Assembly: GCA_020637365.1 (NCBI GenBank)
Contig: JACJWE010000001.1
Coordinates: 1,084,001 to 1,148,000, forward strand
Length of the DNA: 64,000 bases
From: Acidimicrobiia bacterium
GTDB taxonomy: Bacteria; Actinomycetota; Acidimicrobiia; IMCC26256; JAGNEX01
Direction of reading: 5' to 3'
Shown here: piece by piece, positions 18,764-28,238 of the stretch
How the letters are laid out: each line of letters opens with the position of its first letter
Numbering within the stretch: position 1 is the first letter of the stretch
The notes under the pieces: model-generated
Database searches by the model: none
What the model was told of the DNA's origin: nothing
What the model saw: only the letters and a program-made list of their open reading frames with translations
Made by a program: the position numbers and the translations under genes

Positions 18764-19499
18764 CCTGGGGTCTCCTTCGGGCGAACCTGCGCTTGATACC
18801 CCACCATGTCACGAGTGCCAGCGCTTCAACAACGATACGCGATGACATTTTCGATTTGCCGCGGGTCCGGTCGACGAACGCGATCGGAATCTCGCGGATT
18901 CGTGCGCCGCGATCTGTTGCACGCATCGCCATTTCGATCTGAAAGCCGTAGCCGTCGGCTCGTACAGCGGTCCGGTCCATACGGGCCAGTAGTGGAGCGG
19001 CATACGCTCGGTAGCCAGCGGTGGTGTCTTTGATGTGGAGGCCAAGCATCGCCGAGGAGTACCCGTTTCCGAACCGAGACAACGCCAGCCGATGCCACGA
19101 CCACGTCGGGATCGTGCCCCCAGGGACATAGCGAGAGCCGATGACGAGGTCCGCGCCAGCGTCGATCTCGTTCACGAGTCGTGGAATCACCGACGGGTCA
19201 TGCGAACCGTCCGCGTCCATCTGGATCATCACATCGAAACCACGCTGGAGGCCCCACTCATACCCAGCTAGATAAGCGGGTCCGAGCCCTTCCTTCGCTG
19301 AACGGTGCAGCACCGATACCGAGAGGCGTTCTGCGTTCTGTTCGGCCCAGCGTTCAGCCAACATCCCGGTACCGTCGGGGCTGTTGTCGTCGAGGACCAG
19401 CACCGACACACCGGGTGCATCGCTCGCTACGCGGTTGAGCAGTACCTCGATGTTGGCGGCTTCGTTATAGGTCGGAATCATCACGAGGGTCTGAGGCAT
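18756..19499 (-). CDS. Polyprenol-phosphate mannosyltransferase-like GT2 enzyme
   Basis: GT2 glycosyltransferase of the dolichol-phosphate mannose synthase type, which transfers mannose from GDP-mannose to a polyprenyl phosphate for envelope glycans. It has 247 residues. It begins MPQTLVMIPTYNEAANI and carries LDDNSPDGTG and the DxD-like DADGSHDP. The conserved C-terminal part includes RTRGKSKMS. No C-terminal membrane domain or Lnt fusion is present. Together with the PimB-like enzyme at 28,235-29,383 it fits phosphatidylinositol-mannoside or lipoglycan synthesis. Confidence 0.88.
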   Translation of the reverse strand: MPQTLVMIPTYNEAANIEVLLNRVASDAPGVSVLVLDDNSPDGTGMLAERWAEQNAERLSVSVLHRSAKEGLGPAYLAGYEWGLQRGFDVMIQMDADGSHDPSVIPRLVNEIDAGADLVIGSRYVPGGTIPTWSWHRLALSRFGNGYSSAMLGLHIKDTTAGYRAYAAPLLARMDRTAVRADGYGFQIEMAMRATDRGARIREIPIAFVDRTRGKSKMSSRIVVEALALVTWWGIKRRFARRRPQDV

Positions 19500-19594
19500 C
19501 CCGGGGATGCTATGCGGCGAAGGCTCACCGATACAGGTCGGATATGAGTGCCGACCACGATTTGGGGACGCGGCGCTCGCTACGCTGTGGCCTC

Positions 19595-19972
19595 ATGGCA
19601 ACCGAGGCGCAGCTGGTAACCCATCAAGGCCCCGAACATCCACGTTGGGCCTTCATCGCTGCATTTGTCGGTATCGTCGCTGGCGGGCTGCTCGGCGGCG
19701 TGATCGGTTACGGTCTCGTCGACGTCCAATGCACCGGCAACTGCGATACCGCCCTGAGTTCAGCGGTGATCATCGGCTCGCTGCTCGGAGCTGCTGGACT
19801 TTCGGTCGTGTCCGCCATCGGGCTGCGAGCAATGGGTGAATGGTCGACGGTCCAAGACCGTGCGCTCCCCCAGCAGCAACCTCTCCCGCCCCTGTCACAA
19901 GAGCCCCTGTCACAAGAGCCCCTGTCACAAGAGCCCCTACAAGCTCCTGGCCCTATCGACGCTGGCGAGTAG
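19595..19972 (+). CDS. Small two-TM protein with LSQEP repeat tail
   Basis: No family recognised. About 125 residues from the ATG at 19595; an in-frame ATG at 19544 would add 17. Two hydrophobic segments (FIAAFVGIVAGGLLGGVIGYG and AVIIGSLLGAAGLSVVSAIG) flank a loop with two Cys (QCTGNCD) that could form a disulfide outside the membrane. The C-terminus has three perfect LSQEP repeats encoded by a 15-base tandem repeat. It is transcribed divergently from the mannosyltransferase gene. Confidence 0.7.
   Translation: MATEAQLVTHQGPEHPRWAFIAAFVGIVAGGLLGGVIGYGLVDVQCTGNCDTALSSAVIIGSLLGAAGLSVVSAIGLRAMGEWSTVQDRALPQQQPLPPLSQEPLSQEPLSQEPLQAPGPIDAGE
19891..19935 (+). repeat. Three perfect 15-base tandem repeats (LSQEP coding)
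   Basis: Unit CCTGTCACAAGAGCC occurs at 19891-19905, 19906-19920 and 19921-19935 without mismatch, in frame within the small membrane protein gene. Perfect identity at the DNA level suggests recent expansion. Confidence 0.95.
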
Positions 19973-20071
19973 GTACCAACAGTCCCGGCGCAGCAAAGAC
20001 TTATCACGTCTTGTTTTCGCCAGATCCGATCACGATGAGCCCAGCTTCCAGAATCGATTACCCGGGCCTGC

Positions 20072-20944
20072 TCAGCCGCCCTGTGAGCTCATGTGCCGCA
20101 GCGGGCGGATCAGACCTTCCTGGGTGACGGTCGTCACCAACCTGCCATCCGCTGCGTAGATGTAGCCCTGCGACAGGCCGCGAGCGCCACCAGCGAATGG
20201 GCTGTACTGGTCATAGAGCATCCACTGCGACGCGTCGATGTCATGGTGAAACCACATGGCATGGTCGAGGCTGGCGACCTGAAAACGGGGTTCGAACCAC
20301 GAATGGGCGTGCGGCCCCATCGAGATATCGAGCAGGGTCATATCCGACACGTACGTGACGAGGCAGCGCTGCAACATCTGGTCTGGTGGTGGAGTGCCAT
20401 TGGCCCGGAACCACACCTGTTGAGCGGGCGGCCCGACCTCTCCGGTCATGCCGCTGGGCATCGTGACGTAGCGCAGCTCAATCGGGCGTTCGGTGCGGAT
20501 CCACGACTTGAGCATGCTTGCCTTGTCACCCAAACGCTCCTCTGTGGTGGGGAGTTCGTCGGGACGCGGCACATCAGGCATCGGCCGAAAATGTTCGACC
20601 CCATCTTCGACGACCTGAAACGACGCTTGCATGTGGAAATATTGGGCGGCCATGTTGGATGGCATCGGCGCGTCGAGTCGTAAACGATCGGCCGTCGCGG
20701 AGGCGATGTACTTCGTAGATGATCGGCACCGAGGTGTCACCCGGACGTAGAAAGTACGCGTGCAGGCTGTGGGCAGGGCGCTCGACGCTGTCGAGGGTTC
20801 TGCCCGCTGCGACCAGCGCTTGCCCGCGACCTGACCACCGAACACGCGTTGTTGAGTCACGTCGGGGCTGCGACCTCGGAACAAGTTTTCTTCCAAGGTT
20901 TCAAGATCGAGGAGAGCGACGAGGCCGTCGAGTGCACCTGACAT
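20072..20944 (-). CDS. tesB: TesB, acyl-CoA thioesterase II (two compensating frameshifts)
   Basis: Double-hotdog thioesterase that hydrolyses medium/long-chain acyl-CoA. The frame is open from end to end, but residues from about 41 to 105 are out of frame. A base is missing in the run at 20819-20825 and one is extra near 20633-20640. Correction yields FGGQVAGQALVAAGRT, HSLHAYFLRPGDTSVPI, RDGRSFTTRRADAIQHG and IFHMQASFQ, all typical of TesB, with length still 290. The C-terminal motif ARGLSQGYIYAADG and the final QEGLIR are normal. A database copy of the uncorrected protein would look like a chimera. Confidence 0.9.
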   Translation of the reverse strand: MSGALDGLVALLDLETLEENLFRGRSPDVTQQRVFGGQVAGKRWSQRAEPSTASSALPTACTRTFYVRVTPRCRSSTKYIASATADRLRLDAPMPSNMAAQYFHMQASFQVVEDGVEHFRPMPDVPRPDELPTTEERLGDKASMLKSWIRTERPIELRYVTMPSGMTGEVGPPAQQVWFRANGTPPPDQMLQRCLVTYVSDMTLLDISMGPHAHSWFEPRFQVASLDHAMWFHHDIDASQWMLYDQYSPFAGGARGLSQGYIYAADGRLVTTVTQEGLIRPLRHMSSQGG

Positions 20945-21023
20945 GTGGACGTCCTTTCGGAGTGACGAACAGCATTCGTTTCTAGACCATCTGAAGGCTG
21001 GCTCGCAGTTTTGAATCGTCGAT

Positions 21024-21683
21024 GTGAGCGACCATCATGGTGCGGTGACGTTTTATCGACCGCACCGCCGCACCTATGACCTCGGCCGACTCGACGACGA
21101 TCACATCGGCCAAGATCCGCTCGCCCTGTTCGAAGGCTGGTTCGAGGAAGCCGTTGCATCCGAACAGGGCGAAGCGGCGGCGATGGTCCTCTCAACCGTC
21201 GATGAAAGCGGTCATCCCGACGGGCGGGTTGTGTTGATGCGAGCCCGACACGACTCCCAGATCGGCTTTTTCACCAATTACCTCAGCGCCAAGGGGCATC
21301 AACTCGACGCCGTGCCCTGGGCAGCGGCGACCTTCTACTGGCCTGCACGGCAGCGTCAGGTGCGAGTTCGAGGGCCCGTCGCCAAAATGTCGACCGCGCG
21401 CAGCGATGCCTACTTCGCGACACGCCCCCGAGGAAGCCAACTGTCGGCCTGGGCCTCGGATCAGTCCCAGCCACTGTCGGTGCGGGGCGAACTCGACGAC
21501 GCTATGAACGTTGCAGCCACCCGATTCGACGGACGCGCCGTGGAGCGCCCTCCACACTGGGGTGGTTACTGGCTCACCATCGAGAGCATCGAGTTCTGGC
21601 AAGGGCGTACGGACCGCATGCACGACCGGCTACGGTTCAGACAACATCGGACCGGCTGGTCCGTTAAACGCCTGTCGCCATAG
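21024..21683 (+). CDS. pdxH: PdxH, pyridoxamine/pyridoxine 5'-phosphate oxidase
   Basis: FMN enzyme that oxidises pyridoxamine or pyridoxine 5'-phosphate to pyridoxal phosphate. It has 219 residues from a GTG start. Family segments are DPLALFEGWFEEAV, SGHPDGRVVLMRARHD, GFFTNYLSAKG, ATFYWPARQRQVRVRG and a C-terminal end with RLRFRQ. It lies divergent to tesB with 80 bases between the starts. No missing residues were noticed. Confidence 0.93.
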   Translation: MSDHHGAVTFYRPHRRTYDLGRLDDDHIGQDPLALFEGWFEEAVASEQGEAAAMVLSTVDESGHPDGRVVLMRARHDSQIGFFTNYLSAKGHQLDAVPWAAATFYWPARQRQVRVRGPVAKMSTARSDAYFATRPRGSQLSAWASDQSQPLSVRGELDDAMNVAATRFDGRAVERPPHWGGYWLTIESIEFWQGRTDRMHDRLRFRQHRTGWSVKRLSP

Positions 21684-21827
21684 GTCTTAGATCCTTCCAG
21701 GGTTCGGACGCGGCGTTACCGAGGTCACCCTGGGCCAGTCGAGATCGACTTGGGACCGACCGTGCTGAGCGCCGCCACCGTGCGATTCGCTGAGCAGATA
21801 CCACCATCGATGAGGGAAATCTTCTCC

Positions 21828-23404
21828 ATGACTCCAGATGAAGCGACACACGATCCCACGACCGCAGGTATCAACAGCCCCGGTGTCCAGCCCGTGGGAG
21901 ACCGTATCTCGGATACATCCGCAATCGTGCTCTCGATCGACGCAGGAACCACCGGAGTACGAACCCTTGCCATCGATGCCAGCGGAACGAAGGTCGGTTG
22001 GGCCTATCAAGAGTTTGCTCAGTACTTCCCCCAACCCGGCTGGGTCGAACAGGACGCGCGAGAGATCTGGAACGCCGTTCTCGGAACGCTGACCGACGTG
22101 ATCAACCAGCTTGACCGGCCAGCGAGAGTCGCAGCGATCGGCATCACGAATCAACGTGAAACCACCATCGTGTGGGACCGGAACTCTGGCGAACCGCTGC
22201 ACCGCGCCGTGGTCTGGCAGGATCGACGCACTGCTGCCCGCTGTGACGAACTCAAGGCGGCGGGGGTCGAACCGATGGTGCGCGCCAAGACAGGGCTCGT
22301 CCTCGACCCATATTTCTCGGCGACCAAGCTCGAATGGCTCTTCACGACCGGTGGCGTGACCGCGGACGAAAACACCCTGTTTGGGACGGTCGATTCGTGG
22401 ATTCTTTGGAACCTCACCGGCGGTCCCGACGGCGGCGTTCACGCTACCGATCCTTCCAACGCGGCGCGTACCTTGTTGTTCGATATCGGCCTGCGCGCCT
22501 GGGACGATGAGCTCTGCGAACTGTTCTCGGTACCGCCGAGTTGCCTCCCCGCCGTATCGGCGTCCTCAGGACGTTTTGGAGTCACCCGTCCCGAAACCGC
22601 AGCTGGTTTGACCGTACCTGTGTCGGGAATCGCTGGCGACCAACAAGCATCGCTGTTTGGTCAGGCATGTTTTGCGCCCGGAGCCACGAAGAACACCTAT
22701 GGGACCGGCTCGTTTGTGTTGATGAACGTCGGCGACGTCATGCCCAAGGTTGTCGACGGCATCTTGACCACGATCGCGTGGCAGATCGGCGACGAGGTCA
22801 CCTACGCCGCCGAAGGCGCGATCTTTGTCACCGGCGCCGCCATCAAGTGGCTCCGCGACGGCCTCGGCATCTTGAAGGACTCAGCCGAAGCAGGGCCAAT
22901 GGCGGCTTCGGTTCCCGATACGGGGGGCGTGTACCTCGTTCCTGCGTTCGCCGGGTTGGGCTCACCCTATTGGGATCCGTATGCCCGGGGGACGGTCGTG
23001 GGCATGACCTTGGGCACGACCTCAGCACATGTGGTGCGCGCCGTCGTCGAAGCTATGGCCTACCAGACCAAAGACGTCGTCGATGCCATGACCGCCGCGA
23101 CCGAAACACCTCTCGAACTGCTCCATGTCGACGGCGGGGCGAGCGTCATGGACCTCTTGTGCCAATTCCAATCAGATCTATTGTCCGCGGAGGTTCGCCG
23201 CCCCGTCGTCCAAGAGACAACCGCGATGGGTGCCGCGTTTCTGGCCGGACTCGCCGAAGGTGTCTGGGACTCCCTCGATGACATCACGGCGGCCTGGCAG
23301 CTCGACAGGGCGTTCCGGCCGCAGCCTTCTGCTGGCGCGACGGCCGACGGATACGCCGGATGGGTCCGAGCGGTCGAGCGATCGAGGGCTGGACCGCCGA
23401 CTGA
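21828..23404 (+). CDS. glpK: GlpK, glycerol kinase (one frameshift just before the stop)
   Basis: Phosphorylates glycerol to sn-glycerol 3-phosphate with ATP. FGGY-family motifs are clear: IDAGTTGVRTLAID, GITNQRETTIVWD, GIAGDQQASLFGQ, NTYGTGSFVLMN and HVDGGASVMD. Read as given the frame runs on to 23606 over the convergent aminotransferase. One extra base in the G run 23386-23388 gives the ordinary ending VERSRGW plus two or three residues and a stop at 23402-23404 (525 residues). The start at 21828 (MTPDEATHD) leaves a 30-residue N-terminal extension before the kinase fold. An upstream Met is also possible. Confidence 0.93.
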
Positions 23405-23429
23405 TCAGCTCCCCGATCTACTCACCTTC

Positions 23430-24602
23430 TCAGGCCGAGTGGAGCACCTTTTTGATGCCCCGTATCGCCTGGTTGATTCGCTGCTCGTTTTCCACCAGAG
23501 CGAAGCGCACAAAACCTTCGCCTCCAGGACCGAAACCGACACCGGGCGATACGGCCACATTGGCTTCTTCCACCAGCCGAACGGCAAAGTCCAAGCTCCC
23601 AAGTGAGCGGAACTCTTCGGGGATCTGCGCCCAGACAAACATGGTCGCCTCGGGTGGTTTGACGTCCCAGCCAATCCGCTGCAGCCCCTGGATCAGGGCG
23701 TTGCGGCGTCCCAGGTAGACATCGTTGACGGTCGCCGGGAAATCGTCGGCTTCATTGAGGGTCACCGTCGCGGCGATCTGGATTGGTTGGAATGTGCCGT
23801 AGTCGAGGTAGGACTTCAGCTTGGCGAGCGCCGCCACCACCTCGGCATTGCCGAGCAAGAAACCGAGCCGCCACCCGGCCATCGAATAGCTCTTAGTCAT
23901 GGTGTAGAGCTCGACCGCGACGTCTTTTGCGCCCGGGACCTGCAAGATCGATGGTGGCACATAGCCGTCAAAGGCGGTATCGGAGTAGGCGAAATCGTGG
24001 ACGATCAACACATCGCGTTCGCGGGCGAAATCGACGACCCTTGCCATGAAGTCCAAATCGACGACCGTCGTGGTCGGATTGTGGGGAAACGACATGATGA
24101 TGACCCGAGGGCGAGGCCACGCGCGATCCCACGCGTTGCGGAGATTCTCGAAAAAGTCTTCTTCAGGTCCCAGCAACACCTGACGAATATCGGCTCCGGC
24201 CAACACCGGCGCGTAGATATGGATTGGATACGACGGACTTGGTACCAGCGCTATATCACCAGGCTGGACGAGCGTCCACATCAGGTGACTGAGCCCCTCT
24301 TTGGCGCCGATCGTCGAGATCGCCTCGGTTTCGGGGTCGAGCGATACTTGATACCGCCGTTCATAGAGTCCGCAGATTGCACGCCGGAGTCCGGGGATCC
24401 CCCGCGACGCTGAGTAGCGGTGATTTCGCGAGTTTTGGGCGGCTTCGCACAGTTTCGCTACGGCAAGATCGGGTGATGCAATATCGGGGTTGCCGAACCC
24501 CAAGTCGATGACGTCTTCGCCTCGCTTGCGCGCTGCTGATTTGAGCGCGTCGATCTGGGCAAAGACGTACGGTGGCAAGACGTTGATGCGGCGAAAATCC
24601 AT
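23430..24602 (-). CDS. alaC: AlaC-type aminotransferase (class I/II, PLP)
   Basis: PLP-dependent transaminase closest to the alanine aminotransferase AlaC group. It has 390 residues and begins MDFRRINVLPPYVFAQIDALK, the characteristic start of this group, which is why 24602 was chosen over upstream Met codons. GFGNPDIASP, RYSASRGIPGLR, TIGAKEGLSHLMW and the PLP-lysine region TMTKSYSMAGWR are all present. Likely reaction: pyruvate plus glutamate to alanine and 2-oxoglutarate. It is convergent with glpK, with about 25 bases between the corrected stops. Confidence 0.92.
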   Translation of the reverse strand: MDFRRINVLPPYVFAQIDALKSAARKRGEDVIDLGFGNPDIASPDLAVAKLCEAAQNSRNHRYSASRGIPGLRRAICGLYERRYQVSLDPETEAISTIGAKEGLSHLMWTLVQPGDIALVPSPSYPIHIYAPVLAGADIRQVLLGPEEDFFENLRNAWDRAWPRPRVIIMSFPHNPTTTVVDLDFMARVVDFARERDVLIVHDFAYSDTAFDGYVPPSILQVPGAKDVAVELYTMTKSYSMAGWRLGFLLGNAEVVAALAKLKSYLDYGTFQPIQIAATVTLNEADDFPATVNDVYLGRRNALIQGLQRIGWDVKPPEATMFVWAQIPEEFRSLGSLDFAVRLVEEANVAVSPGVGFGPGGEGFVRFALVENEQRINQAIRGIKKVLHSA

Positions 24603-24714
24603 CTGGGAGAAAATACCAGGGGTGCACTCGGGTGGCTCGTGTTGAACGTTCGCATGGCGTTCCGGGGTCCAGACACGGCGGCCGTTTCCGCTCTCTTCCA
24701 AGCCGATGCCGTCC

Positions 24715-25563
24715 TCAACGTGCTCGCCGCCGCAGGAGCGATCGGACCTCGCCGAGCATCTCGATCGACCCTGCACATGGCTCGACTAAGGCGACAATGC
24801 CCCAGCGCGCGCCCGCCGCCTGTCGAACTCGTAGTTGGTCTGCGATACGGGATGGGTCACCCCAGATGATCGCTTCTTTGTCGGAACGCTGGGCCCACAA
24901 AGCCTGCGCCGCGCCCGCATCAGGGCGCACGAGTACCGATCCCGCCCAGGAGATGTTGACCCGCACTCGATCTGCGTCGAATTCTGTCGCAACACGCGCA
25001 ATGGTGTCCGGGGCAGCTGCCCAAGCATTCCACCCGCCAACCTCAGCAGCGAGCCGCCGGCCTTCCAGGCTGGAGGCACCGATCCAAACCGGTATCCCTC
25101 GATCACCGAGCAGCGTGGCGGTCAGACGCATCCAGGCGAGGCGTTCGGCGTGAGGGGTTGGCCTTAAACCGAGAACCTCGTACTCGGTCCGGCTCTGGGC
25201 GTCGCCGAAACCGAGACCGGCGATGACCCGGCCGCCACTGATCCGGTCGAGGGTGTTGAACTGGTGTGCCATCATCGCCGGTGGGCGCAGTCCGGCCCGA
25301 GCGACCAGCGAGCCGACCCGAATCGTGCTCGTCGTCGCAATGGCCTGGGACATCGCAACCGTCAGTTCCATCGCTGGACGCGACGCCACGCGTCCCCCCG
25401 AACCGAGCAGATGGTCGAAGGCGAACAACCCATCGAGGCCAACCTGTTCAGCTCGCGTGGCCATCTCGGTGACGGCATCGACCGAGCCAACGAACGTTGG
25501 GAGGCACACACCCAGATACATGGACCCCACGTTTTGCATCGCAGCGACGTCCGACGGTGTCAC
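24715..25563 (-). CDS. Luciferase-like flavin-dependent oxidoreductase (probably F420-type)
   Basis: It has 282 residues with the bacterial-luciferase TIM-barrel pattern: an early YLGVCLPTF strand, EQVGLDGLFAFDHLL, ARAGLRPPAMMAHQFNTLDRISGGR and GLGFGDAQSRTEYEVLG. In actinobacteria such proteins commonly use F420 or FMN; the substrate cannot be inferred. The start overlaps the ROK kinase stop as ATGA, so the pair is co-translated. A second Met at residue 15 is closer to the family start. Confidence 0.85.
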   Translation of the reverse strand: MTPSDVAAMQNVGSMYLGVCLPTFVGSVDAVTEMATRAEQVGLDGLFAFDHLLGSGGRVASRPAMELTVAMSQAIATTSTIRVGSLVARAGLRPPAMMAHQFNTLDRISGGRVIAGLGFGDAQSRTEYEVLGLRPTPHAERLAWMRLTATLLGDRGIPVWIGASSLEGRRLAAEVGGWNAWAAAPDTIARVATEFDADRVRVNISWAGSVLVRPDAGAAQALWAQRSDKEAIIWGDPSRIADQLRVRQAAGARWGIVALVEPCAGSIEMLGEVRSLLRRRAR

Positions 25564-26591
25564 GCCGGTGGGCGCGCCGCGAACCGGTTGTCTGAGCAGC
25601 GTTCCGCGCCCAGCAACGCGGCCCCCACCGCGGCGGCATCAGAACCGATCTGAGCGAGGCGAAGGTCGGGCATCTGGCGTGCGGAACCGCCTTCGACGCG
25701 GGCCTCTAGGTTGCTACCAATAGCGTCCAGCAGAACCGGGCCGATATCCATGACGCCGCCGCCAAGAATCAGGACGGCTGGATCGAGGATCGCGACGAGG
25801 GTTTCCAGACCGCGGGCGACCGCGTCGGCAAACCGATCGATCGTGCCTCTCACTTCAGCGAGTTGCTCCCTCACGAGCAACTCGAGGTCGGTGGCGGTCG
25901 GTCGTCGCCCCAAGACGCGTTGGGAAGCTCGGAGTTCACCGCGCTCTGTTGCAGCTTCGACCAGCTGGCCCAGTGCGGGACCAGCAGCGATGGCCTCCCA
26001 ATGCCCGCGTCCACCGCATGCGCACGCCGGTCCGTCAGCGATGACCGGGATATGCCCAATCTCTCCGGCAAAGCCGTTCGCTCCGGTGAGTAGGCGGTTA
26101 CCGACGATGATGCCGCCACCTATTCCGGTACCGATACTGACCATGGCGAAGTCTGTCTCCCCCACGCCGGCGCCGAGTTTCCACTCGGCGAATGCCGCGG
26201 CGTTGGCATCGTTCTCGACGCTGACCGGCGCCCCTATCGCCTCGTTCAATCTGCTTGCGACGTCGACTCCATCCATCCACGCGAGATTCGGTGAATGGAC
26301 GATGCATCCGTCTCGATCGACCATTCCGGCGATACCGACACCGACCGTGGGCGCGTCTGTGACCGTGCGGCCCGTCAGCTCTGCAGTGGCACCGGCAACC
26401 GCCGCCAAGAGCGCGTTCTCCGAGCGCGGTGTCGGGACACGGAGTCGGTCGATGATCCGACCCGAACGAAGGGTGACGCTGTTGATCTTGGTTCCCCCGA
26501 CGTCGATACCGATATGGCACCGCGCCCCGGAGCCCTGACCGTCGTCAGCGCATTTGCCGTGGTCGGTGCGCGACGAACCGTCGGCGGTCAC
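25560..26591 (-). CDS. ROK-family sugar kinase, glucokinase-like
   Basis: ROK kinase with the ATP loop DVGGTKI near residue 29, active-site region VENDANAAAFAEW, phosphate loop IGTGIGGGIIVGN, and the zinc motif CACGGRGHWE. In this last motif the usual second Cys of GCxE is His. It has 343 residues. Likely an ATP-glucokinase, but ROK specificity is hard to predict. The upstream gene overlaps its start and the luciferase-like gene overlaps its stop, so it lies within a long minus-strand operon starting at 29,383. Confidence 0.88.
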   Translation of the reverse strand: MTADGSSRTDHGKCADDGQGSGARCHIGIDVGGTKINSVTLRSGRIIDRLRVPTPRSENALLAAVAGATAELTGRTVTDAPTVGVGIAGMVDRDGCIVHSPNLAWMDGVDVASRLNEAIGAPVSVENDANAAAFAEWKLGAGVGETDFAMVSIGTGIGGGIIVGNRLLTGANGFAGEIGHIPVIADGPACACGGRGHWEAIAAGPALGQLVEAATERGELRASQRVLGRRPTATDLELLVREQLAEVRGTIDRFADAVARGLETLVAILDPAVLILGGGVMDIGPVLLDAIGSNLEARVEGGSARQMPDLRLAQIGSDAAAVGAALLGAERCSDNRFAARPPA

Positions 26592-27352
26592 GACGCGCCT
26601 TGCGTTCCAGTGGCTTGTTCGCGTGAAGATTCGTCGCCACTCGATGAGGTGTCGGCCCCTCGTGCCATTGCGTCAAAGGCGGGTTTGAGCGGTTCGACGA
26701 CATCGCGTAACGCCGTGGTGATCTCGTCGATCAGTTCGGAGGTCCAGGGCGCCAACGATGGGTGGTCCGGACCGACCCCACCGGTCGGACCGCCGCCGTC
26801 AGTGCTGTCAGCGCTCGTGCCGCCGGTGCCCGTGTCCTGGAAAGAGCCCTCAGAAGTGACTCGGTCAGACCCCGTGATGGCGTTGTCGAGGGAGTCGGGG
26901 GGAGGTTCGTAGTCTGCAAAATATGCCGACCGAGGCCTGCGTTCGTCTCGGCGCCGTTGCTCACGAGCGACCCGCCCCCGTTCTTCGCTGATCGCCCCAT
27001 CGGCGGCGTCTAAAAGACAGCGAGCAGCGGCGACCATCTCTTGCATCGCCGCCAACGCATGGTCGTACGCTTCAGCCTGTTGCTGCCGCCACGACGATGA
27101 GAACGAACAGGCCAGACAGCCCCGCTCGGTGCGTGGGGACTCCTCTCGCTTCCAGCCAGAGCGATCGCGAGACGACGCTCCAACGGTCGGGCCCGCACCG
27201 TCTGGTGCCTGCGGTCGGTCATGTTCATGTTCGTCGTGGCGCATCGAACCGGCGCCCGACCGTTTGGATCCGAACGCCGAAGCGGCGTGGTCGCGGCTAT
27301 CGGGATCGTCGCCGGAACCAACCCACCAGGGAGCCTTCCGTCCAGGTGACAT
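26588..27352 (-). CDS. Hypothetical protein, 254 residues, charged/disordered with two helical parts
   Basis: No family recognised with confidence. Residues 1-70 are charged and low-complexity. A helical part from about 80 to 145 begins with CLACSFSSSW and continues AYDHALAAMQEMVAAARCLLDAADG. A Gly/Ser/Asp linker follows, then a final amphipathic helix (SELIDEITTALRDVVEPLKPAFDAMARG). It lies between an SRPBCC gene (three bases upstream) and the ROK kinase (ATGA overlap), a place where actinobacteria often encode short conserved helical proteins. An internal Met at 27244 is an alternative start. Confidence 0.7.
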   Translation of the reverse strand: MSPGRKAPWWVGSGDDPDSRDHAASAFGSKRSGAGSMRHDEHEHDRPQAPDGAGPTVGASSRDRSGWKREESPRTERGCLACSFSSSWRQQQAEAYDHALAAMQEMVAAARCLLDAADGAISEERGRVAREQRRRDERRPRSAYFADYEPPPDSLDNAITGSDRVTSEGSFQDTGTGGTSADSTDGGGPTGGVGPDHPSLAPWTSELIDEITTALRDVVEPLKPAFDAMARGADTSSSGDESSREQATGTQGAS

Positions 27353-27355
27353 GTG

Positions 27356-27820
27356 CTACCCGCCTGCACCCGATGATGATTCGGCAACCTGACGGACACT
27401 CTGCAGAGCCCGTCGAACCATCATCGACTCAGCACGACGCTGGACGAGTTGAGGCAGGGGCACACTGAAATCGACGAGAAGTTCGTAGGTCACGTCCGTT
27501 CCTGAAACACCGTCTCGTCGTGCGGGGGCAAAGTCATAGCGCCCCTCGTAACGTCGAATGCGGTTCGTTGGCATCCCCCGCCACGAAAAGGTGGTCGGCG
27601 CATCTGACATGTCGTAGTGAAGCTCGATACTCACCGAAAATCCCATGGCTCCCGCAACGAACCGAGCCACGCGAACCAGACCCTGTGGGTCTTGTTCGAG
27701 CAGATCGACACGTCTGATTTCGCGCGCCCAGGATGGATAGCCGCGAACGTCGGCAGCGACCTCGAAACAGCGTTCGAGCGGGGCAGCAACAAAGGCCCGG
27801 TCGTACATGCGTTCTGGCAT
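27356..27820 (-). CDS. SRPBCC (START-like/polyketide-cyclase fold) protein
   Basis: It has 154 residues with the helix-grip pattern of SRPBCC proteins: start RAFVAAPLERCFEVAADVRGYPSW, a central beta region (TFSWRGMPTNRIRRYEGRYDF) and a long C-terminal helix. These proteins bind hydrophobic ligands. In many actinobacteria a homologue is encoded next to PimB' and a ROK kinase, as here, which suggests lipid handling in mannolipid synthesis; that role is inference. Confidence 0.82.
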   Translation of the reverse strand: MPERMYDRAFVAAPLERCFEVAADVRGYPSWAREIRRVDLLEQDPQGLVRVARFVAGAMGFSVSIELHYDMSDAPTTFSWRGMPTNRIRRYEGRYDFAPARRDGVSGTDVTYELLVDFSVPLPQLVQRRAESMMVRRALQSVRQVAESSSGAGG

Positions 27821-27824
27821 CGCC

Positions 27825-28238
27825 TCAGCCCTTCTCTACTCCCACGGCTCCATCCGACCGGGCAGCCGTGTTCCACAATCCGGCAAGCGCCACTCCTGGC
27901 ATCACGCCGAGGACGGCAAATGGCTCCCACATCGAACTGACCAAACCAACGACGTATAGCGCCGTCAGCGAACGAACCATCGCCCGCCGCCGAGGATCAC
28001 CGTCTTGGGTGGGCCAAAACATGTCTGGTACTTCGACGCGCTCACCGCGGGTCTGCGCTCTCACAAGCAGGACGAACGCTACGCCCCACAGAACGCTTCC
28101 CAGCAAGAAGAGACCCAAGACGATCACCAGGCCAGCACGTTCTAATAGCGACGCATCGGACTGCCCCACCACGACACTCAGAATGATGAGCCCTGAGCAA
28201 ATGAGCGGGTAACGAACCAGTTGCGAGCGCCCCATCAT
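27825..28238 (-). CDS. Four-TM membrane protein of the PimB-like cluster
   Basis: It has 137 residues and about four hydrophobic segments in two pairs (YPLICSGLIILSVVVG, LVIVLGLFLLGSVLWGVAFVLLV, then ALYVVGLVSSMWEPFAVLGVM and continuing). The central loop is polar. No family name assigned. The start at 28238 was chosen because it overlaps the glycosyltransferase stop as ATGA. The function is unknown, but gene order suggests a link to the mannosyltransferase. Confidence 0.78.
   Translation of the reverse strand: MMGRSQLVRYPLICSGLIILSVVVGQSDASLLERAGLVIVLGLFLLGSVLWGVAFVLLVRAQTRGERVEVPDMFWPTQDGDPRRRAMVRSLTALYVVGLVSSMWEPFAVLGVMPGVALAGLWNTAARSDGAVGVEKG

Noticed and set aside
20633..20825. A novel Arg/Ser-rich insert in TesB
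   Set aside because: The segment is normal TesB sequence read out of frame between a missing and an extra base.
23405..23606. A C-terminal extension domain on glycerol kinase
   Set aside because: It is the antisense of the convergent aminotransferase gene; one restored base gives the usual GlpK ending at 23404.
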